32,634 bases of DNA, taken from contig MFLT01000001.1 of NCBI GenBank assembly GCA_001781415.1, positions 18,966 to 51,599 on the forward strand, read 5' to 3'. The position numbers and the translations under genes were made by a program. Below, piece by piece: positions 24,139 through 31,893 of this stretch. Below the pieces are notes generated by a model that ran no database searches, had not been told where the DNA came from, and saw nothing but the letters and a program-made list of their open reading frames with translations. This stretch comes from Candidatus Kaiserbacteria bacterium RIFCSPLOWO2_01_FULL_45_25. GTDB lineage: Bacteria; Patescibacteriota; Minisyncoccia; Phycocordibacterales; UBA918. The stretch's first letter is position 1. Each line of letters begins with the position of its first letter.

Positions 24139-24266
24139 TATAATGACATATGTGTTGTGGTGTGATTTTTTTGATTTTTCATTGTATGCTTCTAGCTGTC
24201 TGAAGATCTGTAAGTCAGGCCACGTCTGAATATCCTGCACATCACTTACATAACCTAACTCTATTT
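24139..24266 (+). promoter_or_regulatory. Promoter and structured 5' leader of the second ATP-grasp gene
   Basis: TATAAT (24139-24144) would start a leader of about 115 nt. It can fold by pairing TGTAAGT (24209-24215) with ACTTACA (24244-24250), enclosing CAGG (24216-24219) with CCTG (24234-24237). There is no Shine-Dalgarno sequence before the ATG at 24267. This long leader is unusual among the leaderless genes here. Confidence 0.45.
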
Positions 24267-25568
24267 ATGCAAAAACCAGTGCTTGAGAAAAACATTATTG
24301 TGTATGTCATGGCTCTTCCTGAGGGAGCGATTGATAGTATCCGCCGCCACGGGAAACTCACAAAAACGAAGTATCGAATCATGCTCTTGCGAGACTCGCG
24401 AGTAAAAGATGTAAATAATAAACTCGCCAATCCAAACATAGATATTGCGATTAACTGTGACTTGTCTAAGCCAAATAAGATTGCTGAGGCACTTTTGCCG
24501 TACCAGGATGAACTCCTAGCTATTACTTGTCGCTCAGAACAGAGTATGGCCCGCTTTGCAGCGGTCATCCCGCACGTACCGTATCTTCGCACCCCAACGA
24601 CTGAGTCACTCAAGTGGGCTAGTGATAAGTACGAAATGCGAAAGCGCATGAAGTTGTTTGATCCTTCTATCACGCCGATTTTTACTCTCGTAAAAGAAAA
24701 TACTAAAGCTGAACGAGCGCGAGTGGTAGAGAAGGTTGGTTTTCCAATGATTATCAAACCAACCAATCTGGCAGCCAGTTTGTTTGTGTCTATTTGTTAC
24801 CATGAAGAGGATCTGGAAAAAACCCTGCGAACAACTTTAAGTAAACTCAAAAAAGCCTACGAGAAGGATAATAGACTAGAAGAACCAAAGTTGATTGCTG
24901 AACAATTCATGGATGGCGATATGTACTCAGTTGACTCGTACGTTGGAGCTCGTGGAAAAGTTGAGCATTGTCCACTCGTCAAAATCAAAACCGGGAAGAT
25001 GATTGGCCACGATGACTTTTATGGTTACCTACAAATTACTCCGCCAGTTCTAAAGCGGACCACGGTTGAGAAAGCACAGTTGGCAGCTGAGAAAGCAATT
25101 CACGCTCTCGGACTTCGAAGTACAATCACTCATACTGAACTAATGAAGGTGGATGATGAGTGGAAGGTGATTGAGATTGGAGCTCGTATGGGCGGATTCC
25201 GTCATGAGCTTCATATGCTCACTTGTGGTATTGACCATTCAATCAATGATGTACTGGTGCGTATTCCTGAAAAAGTACAAATGTCTAAGAAGTGCACTGG
25301 CTACGCGTGCGCCATGAAGTGGTTTGCAGCTAAAGAAGGAAAGATTTCAGAAATGAAAGGAATTAAAAAGATTGAGCAACTAGAATCATTTCACCGTATT
25401 GAGGTAAATAAGAAAGTGGGTGACCGGGCGGTCTTTGCTCGTAATGGGGGTCGTTCAGTGTTTAATCTCTTCCTAAAGAATGTCGACCGCTCAAGCCTCT
25501 TGGCTGATATCCGTCGTGTAGAGCAGATGGTAGAAGTTAAGGTGGCTTCACGCGAGACTGTTAAGTAA
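24267..25568 (+). CDS. ATP-grasp carboxylate-amine ligase
   Basis: 433 aa. Residues 1-110 are a pre-ATP-grasp domain. The ATP-grasp core has KVGFPMIIKPTNLAASLFVS, EPKLIAEQFMDGDMYSVDSY and the Mg-binding end TITHTELMKVDDEWKVIEIG followed by ARMGGFRHE. This is the carbamoyl-phosphate-synthetase/BtrJ-like branch that makes peptides or amides, different from the RimK-like gene nearby. The C-terminal 90 residues (from about KMKWFAAKEG onward) form a further domain often found in amino acid ligases. The substrate is unknown. It stands alone behind a long leader. Confidence 0.85.
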   Translation: MQKPVLEKNIIVYVMALPEGAIDSIRRHGKLTKTKYRIMLLRDSRVKDVNNKLANPNIDIAINCDLSKPNKIAEALLPYQDELLAITCRSEQSMARFAAVIPHVPYLRTPTTESLKWASDKYEMRKRMKLFDPSITPIFTLVKENTKAERARVVEKVGFPMIIKPTNLAASLFVSICYHEEDLEKTLRTTLSKLKKAYEKDNRLEEPKLIAEQFMDGDMYSVDSYVGARGKVEHCPLVKIKTGKMIGHDDFYGYLQITPPVLKRTTVEKAQLAAEKAIHALGLRSTITHTELMKVDDEWKVIEIGARMGGFRHELHMLTCGIDHSINDVLVRIPEKVQMSKKCTGYACAMKWFAAKEGKISEMKGIKKIEQLESFHRIEVNKKVGDRAVFARNGGRSVFNLFLKNVDRSSLLADIRRVEQMVEVKVASRETVK

Positions 25569-25594
25569 TCCAAGCATTGCGCCGCTTTGTTTGC

Positions 25595-25600
25595 TATGAT
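25595..25600 (+). promoter_or_regulatory. Extended -10 box of the YHYH-like/glycosidase cluster
   Basis: TGCTATGAT, ending 8 nt before the ATG at 25609; probable leaderless start of the five-gene run 25609-30103. Confidence 0.55.
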
Positions 25601-25608
25601 GCATAGAT

Positions 25609-26376
25609 ATGCCGTTTAGAACTCGAGATTTTACGCTATTTTTGCTAGCAGTTGCTTTTTTGGTGGTGGGTATCACCGCTACCGTCGAAGAAGACCTCTC
25701 TAGTCGCAGTCAATCGGCTGCAGTTGTTTCTTTTGCAACCGATACAGAAGTGGCTTCGTACGAGGCGGTGGTACCACCAGCTCGAGAAGTTCCTAGAGCC
25801 AGTAGACTAGCAGAGTTACGAGCCAAGATTGCGGATTTTGTATTTCCTGAAACTCCAGTTGTTGAAGAGGAGGTAGTGGTTGAAGAAACAGAAGAAGTGC
25901 CAGTAGTACCCGGCAGCATTGTACTTTGTGGTAATTACCACACTATAAATCCCGCCTGGTCTCCTGCTGGTCTGCAGTTTGAAATTGTCGAAGGAGCTCG
26001 TCTAGTGTATCGCGAGACCGAAAAGGCCGTAGTGGATGAGTTTGGAGTCTCAAGCGTGATGCCAGAGCGTGAAGTAGTGGCACAATTACCACTCCGAGGA
26101 GCGCCACAAGCGTCTAAGTCTTGTATTCCAACTGATGTTGTCGGGATTGCGCTCGATGGGTCACTAATCCGCAACAATGAACATACCCTCTACCGAGTAT
26201 TTGGTGAAGAGACACTTATTGGTTACGCGCTTGATGGATTCCCAATTTATGGACTAAGTTCTAGAAACAGTGATGAGTGTGGGGGAGTAGCGATGTCAAC
26301 TGGATATGGCTATGTTCTATCAACTGAGCGAGAAGGGGTGCTTGGTTGCTTTAGTGGAGCCCCCGTTTCTTTGTAA
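25609..26376 (+). CDS. Membrane-anchored degenerate YHYH-domain protein
   Basis: 255 aa. A membrane segment (about 8-26), then an Ala/Glu/Val-rich stalk (VVEEEVVVEETEEVPVVP), then a domain that follows the YHYH family: KSCIPTDVVGIALDG, IGYALDGFPIYGL, a DECGG turn and LGCFSGAP. At the place of the name-giving motif (GYHYH), this protein reads TGYGYVLS, so both histidines are gone. Four cysteines remain. The function of YHYH proteins is poorly known. It opens a tight run with GH1 and GH-A glycosidases, suggesting an envelope role. Confidence 0.7.
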   Translation: MPFRTRDFTLFLLAVAFLVVGITATVEEDLSSRSQSAAVVSFATDTEVASYEAVVPPAREVPRASRLAELRAKIADFVFPETPVVEEEVVVEETEEVPVVPGSIVLCGNYHTINPAWSPAGLQFEIVEGARLVYRETEKAVVDEFGVSSVMPEREVVAQLPLRGAPQASKSCIPTDVVGIALDGSLIRNNEHTLYRVFGEETLIGYALDGFPIYGLSSRNSDECGGVAMSTGYGYVLSTEREGVLGCFSGAPVSL

Positions 26377-26404
26377 GAAACTCGACTACCTTGCCTTAAA
26401 TACT

Positions 26405-26905
26405 ATGCTCCCAATTACACCAGAAACGAAGTGGCAAATCGGTCTTGACTGCCTAATGTTGCCCGTGATGTATATGTTGCAGGGAAATATGTCCGACGTA
26501 CCGCAACGAACGCATTTTTGGAACTACACTCGTGTTCCTGAGAAAGAGTTGGAACTTAAGCTAAATACTAACAGTCTACTAACCTTACCTGGTGAGGACG
26601 TGGCCTCACAGCGCTGGCTTTGGTGGCTGCCGCTTTTACATATGCCGATTTTTGGAGGCTGGCGCCACTATTATGTTTTAGAACCAGAGGAGAAGGTTTC
26701 TGACTATTGGTTTGTGGGATGGGTGGTCGGAGAATATTCAGGGATATCCCATGTGAAGCTAGAGAGGCAAGTTAGAGTACTAAAAGGAGATACAGAAGCA
26801 AGCTTTTTTGGGTTTAATTCGGAAGGAAAACAAATAAAAATAAGGCTAATTGGAGAGGGAAGCTTGGGTGAGTCGCCGGAGTACTGTAAAATACCATTAC
26901 TTTAA
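26405..26905 (+). CDS. Hypothetical Trp-rich protein
   Basis: 166 aa from the ATG at 26405. An earlier in-frame ATG at 26306 would overlap the YHYH-like gene by 71 nt and adds no family-like sequence. I do not recognise it. It is rich in Trp and Tyr (SQRWLWWLPLLHM, GGWRHYYVLEPEE, DYWFVGWVVGEYSGISH) and looks beta-rich at the end, with no clear signal peptide. The spacing (28 nt after the YHYH-like gene, 8 nt before GH1) makes it part of the glycosidase cluster. Aromatic surfaces fit sugar binding, but that is a guess. Confidence 0.65.
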   Translation: MLPITPETKWQIGLDCLMLPVMYMLQGNMSDVPQRTHFWNYTRVPEKELELKLNTNSLLTLPGEDVASQRWLWWLPLLHMPIFGGWRHYYVLEPEEKVSDYWFVGWVVGEYSGISHVKLERQVRVLKGDTEASFFGFNSEGKQIKIRLIGEGSLGESPEYCKIPLL

Positions 26906-26913
26906 TTAAATGT

Positions 26914-28143
26914 ATGACAGAGAAAAAATTTCCGGACGGTTTTTATTGGGGGGCTGCGACAGCGTCATACCAAGTAGAGGGAGGTATTTATAATACAGAC
27001 TGGGCAAAGGCAGCGACTGAAGGTCGAGTGCCAGTGTGTGGCGAGGCATGTGATCACTATAATCGGTACGAAGCAGATTTTGATATTGCTAAATCACTTG
27101 GCAATACCGCTCATCGGCTTTCGGTGGAGTGGGCGCGGATTGAACCAGAAGAAGGAAAGTTTAACGAGGAAGCAATAGCGCATTACCGCAAGGTGCTTCA
27201 AGCTCTTCATGTGCGTGGCCTAAAGCCATATGTGACACTTTGGCACTTCACTGCGCCGTTGTGGTTTACCGAAGCTGGTGGCTTCGAACGCAAAGATGCT
27301 CCAGAAGTATTTGCGCGCTACTCGGCATACGTTGTAGGTCAGCTTAGTGATCTCTGTGAGCATTTCTCAACTATGAACGAGCCGAATGTCTATGGTAGTA
27401 ACGGTTGGCTTCGTGGTAGTTGGCCACCATTTAAGCGTTTTGTTTTAACTGACCTGGTGTCTATTACAAATTCTGGTCGACAGCATGAATCACGAGCCAG
27501 TCGCGGTCTCGCTCCAGTATTTTTATACTTCCGTGTAATGAAGAATTTGGCTTTGGCCCACAACGCTGCTTACCGGGCAATTAAAAAAGTCTCACCAAGT
27601 ACTGAAGTGAGTGTGGTAAAGCATGTGATTGTTTTTGATGCTACCGCTAATCCGTTCTATAAAATCAAAGCCGCTCTCGCTAACTATTTTTGGACATATA
27701 AGTTTATGAACCGAGTTGCAGATTGTTGTGATCAAATTGGCCTCAATTACTACTTCTATACGCAGTTTGGTGACAAGCGGCAATGGCGGAAGACTGATAT
27801 GGACTGGAACTTTGCGCCTGAACATATCTACGATGCAATTATGATTCTGGCTAGGTATAAGAAGCCTATCTTCGTTTCAGAAGGTGGTATCGCTGATGCT
27901 CATGATACTGGTCGTGCTGAGTACATCACAAAGCAGGTTGAAGGTACTTGGCGCGCAATTCAAGCGGGTGCTGATGTACGCGGACACATGTACTGGTCTC
28001 TACTCGATAACTACGAATGGGCGCTTGGATTTGAAAAGCGATTTGGTTTGGTAGAAATAAATTACGAAACCCAAGAGCGAACTATTCGCCCTTCTGCATA
28101 CGTGTATAAGAAAATCATTGAAGAGAGTAGAATGCTAGAATAA
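26914..28143 (+). CDS. GH1 family beta-glycosidase
   Basis: 409 aa, slightly shorter than most GH1 enzymes (about 440-470). KFPDGFYWGAATASYQVEGG is the family N-terminus. The acid/base is Glu156 in STMNEPNV and the nucleophile Glu323 in FVSEGGIAD. WSLLDNYEWALGFEKRFGLV is the conserved aglycone/glycone region. There is no signal peptide, so it acts in the cytoplasm, unlike the anchored GH3 and GH-A enzymes. The transporter gene follows after 6 nt, which suggests import followed by cleavage of a beta-linked oligosaccharide. The exact sugar cannot be read. Confidence 0.95.
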   Translation: MTEKKFPDGFYWGAATASYQVEGGIYNTDWAKAATEGRVPVCGEACDHYNRYEADFDIAKSLGNTAHRLSVEWARIEPEEGKFNEEAIAHYRKVLQALHVRGLKPYVTLWHFTAPLWFTEAGGFERKDAPEVFARYSAYVVGQLSDLCEHFSTMNEPNVYGSNGWLRGSWPPFKRFVLTDLVSITNSGRQHESRASRGLAPVFLYFRVMKNLALAHNAAYRAIKKVSPSTEVSVVKHVIVFDATANPFYKIKAALANYFWTYKFMNRVADCCDQIGLNYYFYTQFGDKRQWRKTDMDWNFAPEHIYDAIMILARYKKPIFVSEGGIADAHDTGRAEYITKQVEGTWRAIQAGADVRGHMYWSLLDNYEWALGFEKRFGLVEINYETQERTIRPSAYVYKKIIEESRMLE

Positions 28144-28149
28144 GACTAT

Positions 28150-29082
28150 ATGTCTTGGATATTCCTGGCAACAATAGGCCAACTGCTGAATGCAGTTGTG
28201 GCGTTTTTGGATAAGTACATTGTATCTGATGAAAACGCTTTACCGCGACCATTTGTGTATGCTTTTTATTCCTGCATTTTGACCGGCTTTTGGGGCGTGA
28301 TTTATTTCTTTGGCTACATTCCAGGATTAACTGATTTGGGAATGCCATCGTTTGGTAATGTACAAAGTCCTACTATTCAGGTAATTGGCATGTCCTTCTT
28401 GGCGGCGTATACCTTTTTTATGGCGCTGGTGTCTATGTACGATGCGCTGAAGCGAGCAGAGGCGGTCAATGTCATTCCGGTCATTGGAGCGGTGTCGGCA
28501 CTGGCTACCTTTGCCATGAGTTATCTTTTTTTAGGGACTCCACTGACTGTTAACTTCATGTGGGGTGTGATCGTACTCTCACTCGGTACACTTCTGGTGG
28601 CGCAGACTATTCCAAACCGCAGTATTGTGCTCAATGTACTTCATAGTGGTGTGTTCTTTGCGCTCCACTTTGTGGCGATGAAAGGTTTGTTTGTTGAAAC
28701 AAGTTTTGATGACGGATTCTTTTGGTCACGAGTTAGTTTTGTGGTGTTTGCTTTATCGCTGTTAATGGTCCCTTCTTATTATGAAAAGGTGTTTAGTCAG
28801 AGTAAAAAGACTAGTAAAAAAACTGGCGTCATTGTAATCGCTACCAAGGTCCTCGCTGGTGTTGCTGCCTTTCTCATTCTCAAGGCGACTGACCTTGGTG
28901 ATGTGGCGGTCGTGCAAGCCCTTGATGGTTTGAAGTTTGTGTTTATCCTGGCTATTACCATTGTCTTTGGTACTTTACTACCAGACTCTGCCGTTAGTCA
29001 CGAACCACGCCCCAAGGAAGTATTAAGACGTGTGCTTTATGTAGCTGTGATTGCCGTTGGGTACTTAATTTTGTTTTTGTAA
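28150..29082 (+). CDS. EamA/DMT-family transporter
   Basis: 310 aa with about ten membrane segments in two similar halves, the drug/metabolite transporter architecture. LATIGQLLNAVVAFLDKYIV starts the first half; GVIVLSLGTLLVAQTIP closes it. KRAEAVNVIPVIGAVSALAT and GDVAVVQALDGLKFVFILAI are the equivalent helices of the two halves. Substrates in this superfamily are diverse (amino acids, nucleotide sugars, metabolites). Its place between two glycosidase genes, 6 nt and 1 nt away, makes a sugar or glycoside substrate likely, as an inference only. Confidence 0.88.
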   Translation: MSWIFLATIGQLLNAVVAFLDKYIVSDENALPRPFVYAFYSCILTGFWGVIYFFGYIPGLTDLGMPSFGNVQSPTIQVIGMSFLAAYTFFMALVSMYDALKRAEAVNVIPVIGAVSALATFAMSYLFLGTPLTVNFMWGVIVLSLGTLLVAQTIPNRSIVLNVLHSGVFFALHFVAMKGLFVETSFDDGFFWSRVSFVVFALSLLMVPSYYEKVFSQSKKTSKKTGVIVIATKVLAGVAAFLILKATDLGDVAVVQALDGLKFVFILAITIVFGTLLPDSAVSHEPRPKEVLRRVLYVAVIAVGYLILFL

Positions 29083-29083
29083 T

Positions 29084-30103
29084 ATGTCTTGGTGGAAAAT
29101 TATTCTCATTGCACTGGCGGTTAAAATTACACTGCTGTTTTTGATAATTGTATTTCTGGCCCAGAAGGAAGTACCGACCGAGATTACTTACGGTATGTCG
29201 TTTAATACTATGTACGCTACCGAGCTTGGTCTTGATTGGAAGGAGACGTACGATGCTTTGCTAAATGACCTCGGAGTTAGGTACCTTAGACTGGCCGCTC
29301 ACTGGCCGATGATTGAACCAGTTGACGGTGTCTACAACTTCACTGAGCTTGATTACCAAATAGCTGAAGCAGAGCGAGTGGGAGCGGAAGTGGTGTTGGC
29401 GGTTGGACGTCGTCTTCCACGCTGGCCAGAATGTCATATACCAGAGTGGGCCAGCAAGCTCCCGGTGAGCGACAACAACACGGCTCAGCTTGAATATGTA
29501 ACACAGGTTGTGGAGCGCTACCGAAATAGTCCAGCAGTAAAAATCTGGCAAGTAGAAAACGAACCATTCTTAGAAGTGTTTGCTTTTGATCATTGTGGTT
29601 TTCTTGATACAGAATTTCTTGATAAAGAGATTGCTTTGGTGCACGAACTAGATCCATCAAGGCAGGTCTTGGTCACTGACAGTGGCAACTTAGGCTTGTG
29701 GTATGGTGCGTACAAACGCGGCGATATTTTTGGAACTAGTGTGTATGTCCATTTCTGGAATCCTGACATCGGACAGTTCCGAACCTTACTGCCGCCATTT
29801 GTATATCGCGTCAAAGAAAATTTACTATCCTTAATCTATGGTGAGAAAGAAACGTTTTTGATTGAGCTCTCAGCTGAGCCGTGGTTAATTGCGCCAATTT
29901 CGACGGTGCCACTGGAGACGCAGTTTAGTCGAATGGACTTAGAAAAATTTGAGGATATTTTGGCGTATGCTAAAGAGACTCGTTATCAAAAGCAGTATTT
30001 GTGGGGCGCTGAGTGGTGGTATTGGTTGGTCAAACAAGGACATCCAGAAATGTGGGAGATGGGTAAAGGGTTATATCAGTCACCAGAAATCACAGCAAAA
30101 TAA
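29084..30103 (+). CDS. Membrane-anchored clan GH-A glycoside hydrolase
   Basis: 339 aa. An N-terminal membrane segment (about 4-26) places a single TIM-barrel domain outside the cell. GVRYLRLAAHWPMIEP, DYQIAEAERVGAEVVLAVG and the acid/base Glu160 in WQVENEP are typical of clan GH-A (GH5/GH39/GH42-like). The nucleophile should be Glu261 or Glu265 in LIELSAEPW; I cannot tell which. The WGAEWWYWLV strand near the end also fits the fold. The family number cannot be fixed by eye. The gene starts 1 nt after the transporter gene and closes the cluster. Confidence 0.82.
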   Translation: MSWWKIILIALAVKITLLFLIIVFLAQKEVPTEITYGMSFNTMYATELGLDWKETYDALLNDLGVRYLRLAAHWPMIEPVDGVYNFTELDYQIAEAERVGAEVVLAVGRRLPRWPECHIPEWASKLPVSDNNTAQLEYVTQVVERYRNSPAVKIWQVENEPFLEVFAFDHCGFLDTEFLDKEIALVHELDPSRQVLVTDSGNLGLWYGAYKRGDIFGTSVYVHFWNPDIGQFRTLLPPFVYRVKENLLSLIYGEKETFLIELSAEPWLIAPISTVPLETQFSRMDLEKFEDILAYAKETRYQKQYLWGAEWWYWLVKQGHPEMWEMGKGLYQSPEITAK

Positions 30104-30164
30104 TATTTTGTATGAGACCGGTATTTATTAATTTGTGTCACATCAGAATTTTTTGTTCTTCACA

Positions 30165-30190
30165 TATCCCCTTAGCTTAAGCTAGGGATA
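30165..30190. other. Imperfect hairpin downstream of the glycosidase cluster
   Basis: TATCCC...TAGCTT pairs with AAGCTAGGGATA, with a two-base bulge on the left arm. It has no T-tract. It may act as a 3' end element for the cluster, or in the control of the small gene that follows. Confidence 0.4.
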
Positions 30191-30241
30191 GTAAATCAAA
30201 TGTTTTTGCTGATAGACTATATAAAAGTTAGGTTAACACAC

Positions 30242-30415
30242 ATGACATTCTGGCGTTTTATATTTTCGTTTCTTTATGTACGAAACTGGCACACAGGCAA
30301 TATGGAGCTCTCTAGGCCCCGAGTGGCACTTTTCTTTGCGTCATTGTTTTTACTCATTTTGGCAATTACACTCATTACTTTTTTGCAGACTCCAATTGCT
30401 TATTCATCTCGTTAG
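30242..30415 (+). CDS. Small membrane protein, 57 aa
   Basis: 57 aa from the ATG at 30242; an upstream ATG at 30200 would give 71 aa. The soluble N-terminal half reads RFIFSFLYVRNWHTGNMELS, then RPRVALF and one membrane helix (LFLLILAITLITFL), ending TPIAYSSR. I do not know its function. The gene is separate from the next one by 37 nt, and both proteins end in SSR after a membrane helix. TATATA at 30219-30224 is a possible -10 box. Confidence 0.55.
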   Translation: MTFWRFIFSFLYVRNWHTGNMELSRPRVALFFASLFLLILAITLITFLQTPIAYSSR

Positions 30416-30452
30416 ATAGTCTCTTTGTATTTGATTTATATTTAAATTAACT

Positions 30453-30557
30453 ATGAAAAAGTTTTTAATTGCCACTGCCTTGTGTATGTTAGTCGCTTTG
30501 TTGGCGCTGCTAGGTAGTTATTTGTATATACAGCAGTTGCTAGGCTCGTCTCGTTAG
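30453..30557 (+). CDS. Tiny membrane protein, 34 aa
   Basis: 34 aa: MKKFLIATALCMLVALLALL, then GSYLYIQQLLGSSR and a TAG stop. It is almost wholly one membrane helix with a basic start, and it ends in SSR like the protein before it. It is short enough to be missed by usual gene callers. Supported by its start, composition and pairing only; no ribosome binding site. Confidence 0.45.
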   Translation: MKKFLIATALCMLVALLALLGSYLYIQQLLGSSR

Positions 30558-30768
30558 AGGATTCTGGTCAAGGCATTACTGAGTTTGTATGCCGAAAAGG
30601 TTGGTACTTAAGCCAGAATTAATGCACAAAGCCAAAATATAGACGATATTGTAATGTCTAAATAGGACTACAATTATGATATACTTAACCGTATTATTAT
30701 ATGTGTACTATAACATCCACTAAGCATCGCTTTGGTAGTTATAAATAAATATTTAAGCTGTAACTTCT
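30558..30768. other. AT-rich stretch without a recognised gene
   Basis: No coding frame of note on either strand. TGATATACT (hexamer 30680-30685) is an extended -10 box that could start a leader of about 77 nt for the polymer-forming protein gene at 30769. Confidence 0.5.
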
Positions 30769-31866
30769 ATGTCTCGTTTTGCTACCCTTCTCGTTGTGAT
30801 TTTGGCTATACCGTCGGTGGCTTTGGCGTCTTCGGTGATGCGGACGGGAGAGGCGGTCTCGGTGGCGGCTGATCAGGCCGTGGAGGGAGACTTCTATGGT
30901 CTTGGTAACGATGTGACAGTGTCTGGCGAGGTGACTGACGACTTGCTCGTCATTGCTGGTAAGGTGAAAGTAAATGGTAAGACTGGTGCCGACCTGGCCG
31001 CTCTAGCGGGGGATGTGCAGATTGATGGAGTGATTGGCGGTGATGCACGCATCGTGGCTGGTGAGGTTACGGTGGCTGGGGAAGTGCAGGGTGATTTGGT
31101 GGTACTGGCCGGTACTCTCAAGGTACTTTCAACGGCCAAAATCAGCGGCGATATTCTTTTCTTTGGTACTGATGCTGAAATTAGTGGCGAGGTAGGAAAG
31201 TCAATCTTTGGCACAAGTGAAAGAATGCGAGTAGAAGGTGTAGTTAGTGGTGATATTGATGTAAAAACTGGCACCCTTACACTAGGTGAGCGAGCGGATA
31301 TCACTGGCATGGTTAAGTATGCTAGTAGTAATGAAATTGTACGGGCCCAAAACGCTCGGGTGGCTGGTCAAGTAATCCAAAACGAGACCGTGGTTGAAGT
31401 TACTTCTCCTAAAGATGTCCTGGTGCCGCTGTTGGTCCTGTTGTTTGCTGCCCTAGTGTGGCACCTACTATTTGGTCGCTTACTAGATAGAGTTTCAACT
31501 CAAGTAGTGGTACATCCACTGCGCAGTATGATGATTGGATTTGGGTTATTTTTCTTGATTCCAATTGCGGTTGGTATCTTGATTGTAAGTCAGCTTGGAA
31601 GTTTGCTCGGTATTACTTTGGTCTTTGCTTACTTTGCTGTGCTGTTTGCAGCCGTTACTATCTCGGGAGTGGTGGCTGGTACGTACTTATTTACACTCGT
31701 TTCGCCAAAGCGTGCTACTGGTATTCCAAGTGTGCTATTTGGTACTTCAGTAGTCTTCTTGTTCCTGTTTATACCAGTCATTGGACCAGTACTCTGTATT
31801 GCGCTGATACTAACCACTATGGGTGCTCTAGCTACCCATTTATACCGAACTATCCGCTTCTCCTAG
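30769..31866 (+). CDS. Bactofilin-like polymer-forming membrane protein
   Basis: 365 aa. A signal peptide (about 1-20, ending ALAS) is followed by a right-handed beta-helix-like region (about 28-200) of short repeats such as GEVTDDLLVIAGKVKVNG, GVIGGDARIVAGEVTVAG and GEVQGDLVVLAGTLKV. That is the polymer-forming cytoskeletal (bactofilin) pattern. Four membrane segments follow (about 217-355: VPLLVLLFAALVWHLLFG onward). The order of signal, beta-helix and membrane part puts the repeat domain outside the cell, unlike classical cytoplasmic bactofilins. A role as envelope scaffold is plausible. Confidence 0.85.
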   Translation: MSRFATLLVVILAIPSVALASSVMRTGEAVSVAADQAVEGDFYGLGNDVTVSGEVTDDLLVIAGKVKVNGKTGADLAALAGDVQIDGVIGGDARIVAGEVTVAGEVQGDLVVLAGTLKVLSTAKISGDILFFGTDAEISGEVGKSIFGTSERMRVEGVVSGDIDVKTGTLTLGERADITGMVKYASSNEIVRAQNARVAGQVIQNETVVEVTSPKDVLVPLLVLLFAALVWHLLFGRLLDRVSTQVVVHPLRSMMIGFGLFFLIPIAVGILIVSQLGSLLGITLVFAYFAVLFAAVTISGVVAGTYLFTLVSPKRATGIPSVLFGTSVVFLFLFIPVIGPVLCIALILTTMGALATHLYRTIRFS

Positions 31867-31893
31867 TTTTAATTGAGGGGCTCGCTTCAGTCT

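Noticed and set aside
26306..26404. Longer start for the Trp-rich protein overlapping the YHYH-like gene
   Set aside because: It would require a 71-nt overlap in another frame, which is unusual here; the ATG at 26405 lies 28 nt after the previous stop.
30200..30241. Upstream ATG giving a 71-aa version of the small membrane protein
   Set aside because: The extra residues span the likely -10 box and do not look like part of the protein; the ATG at 30242 is preferred, though not proven.
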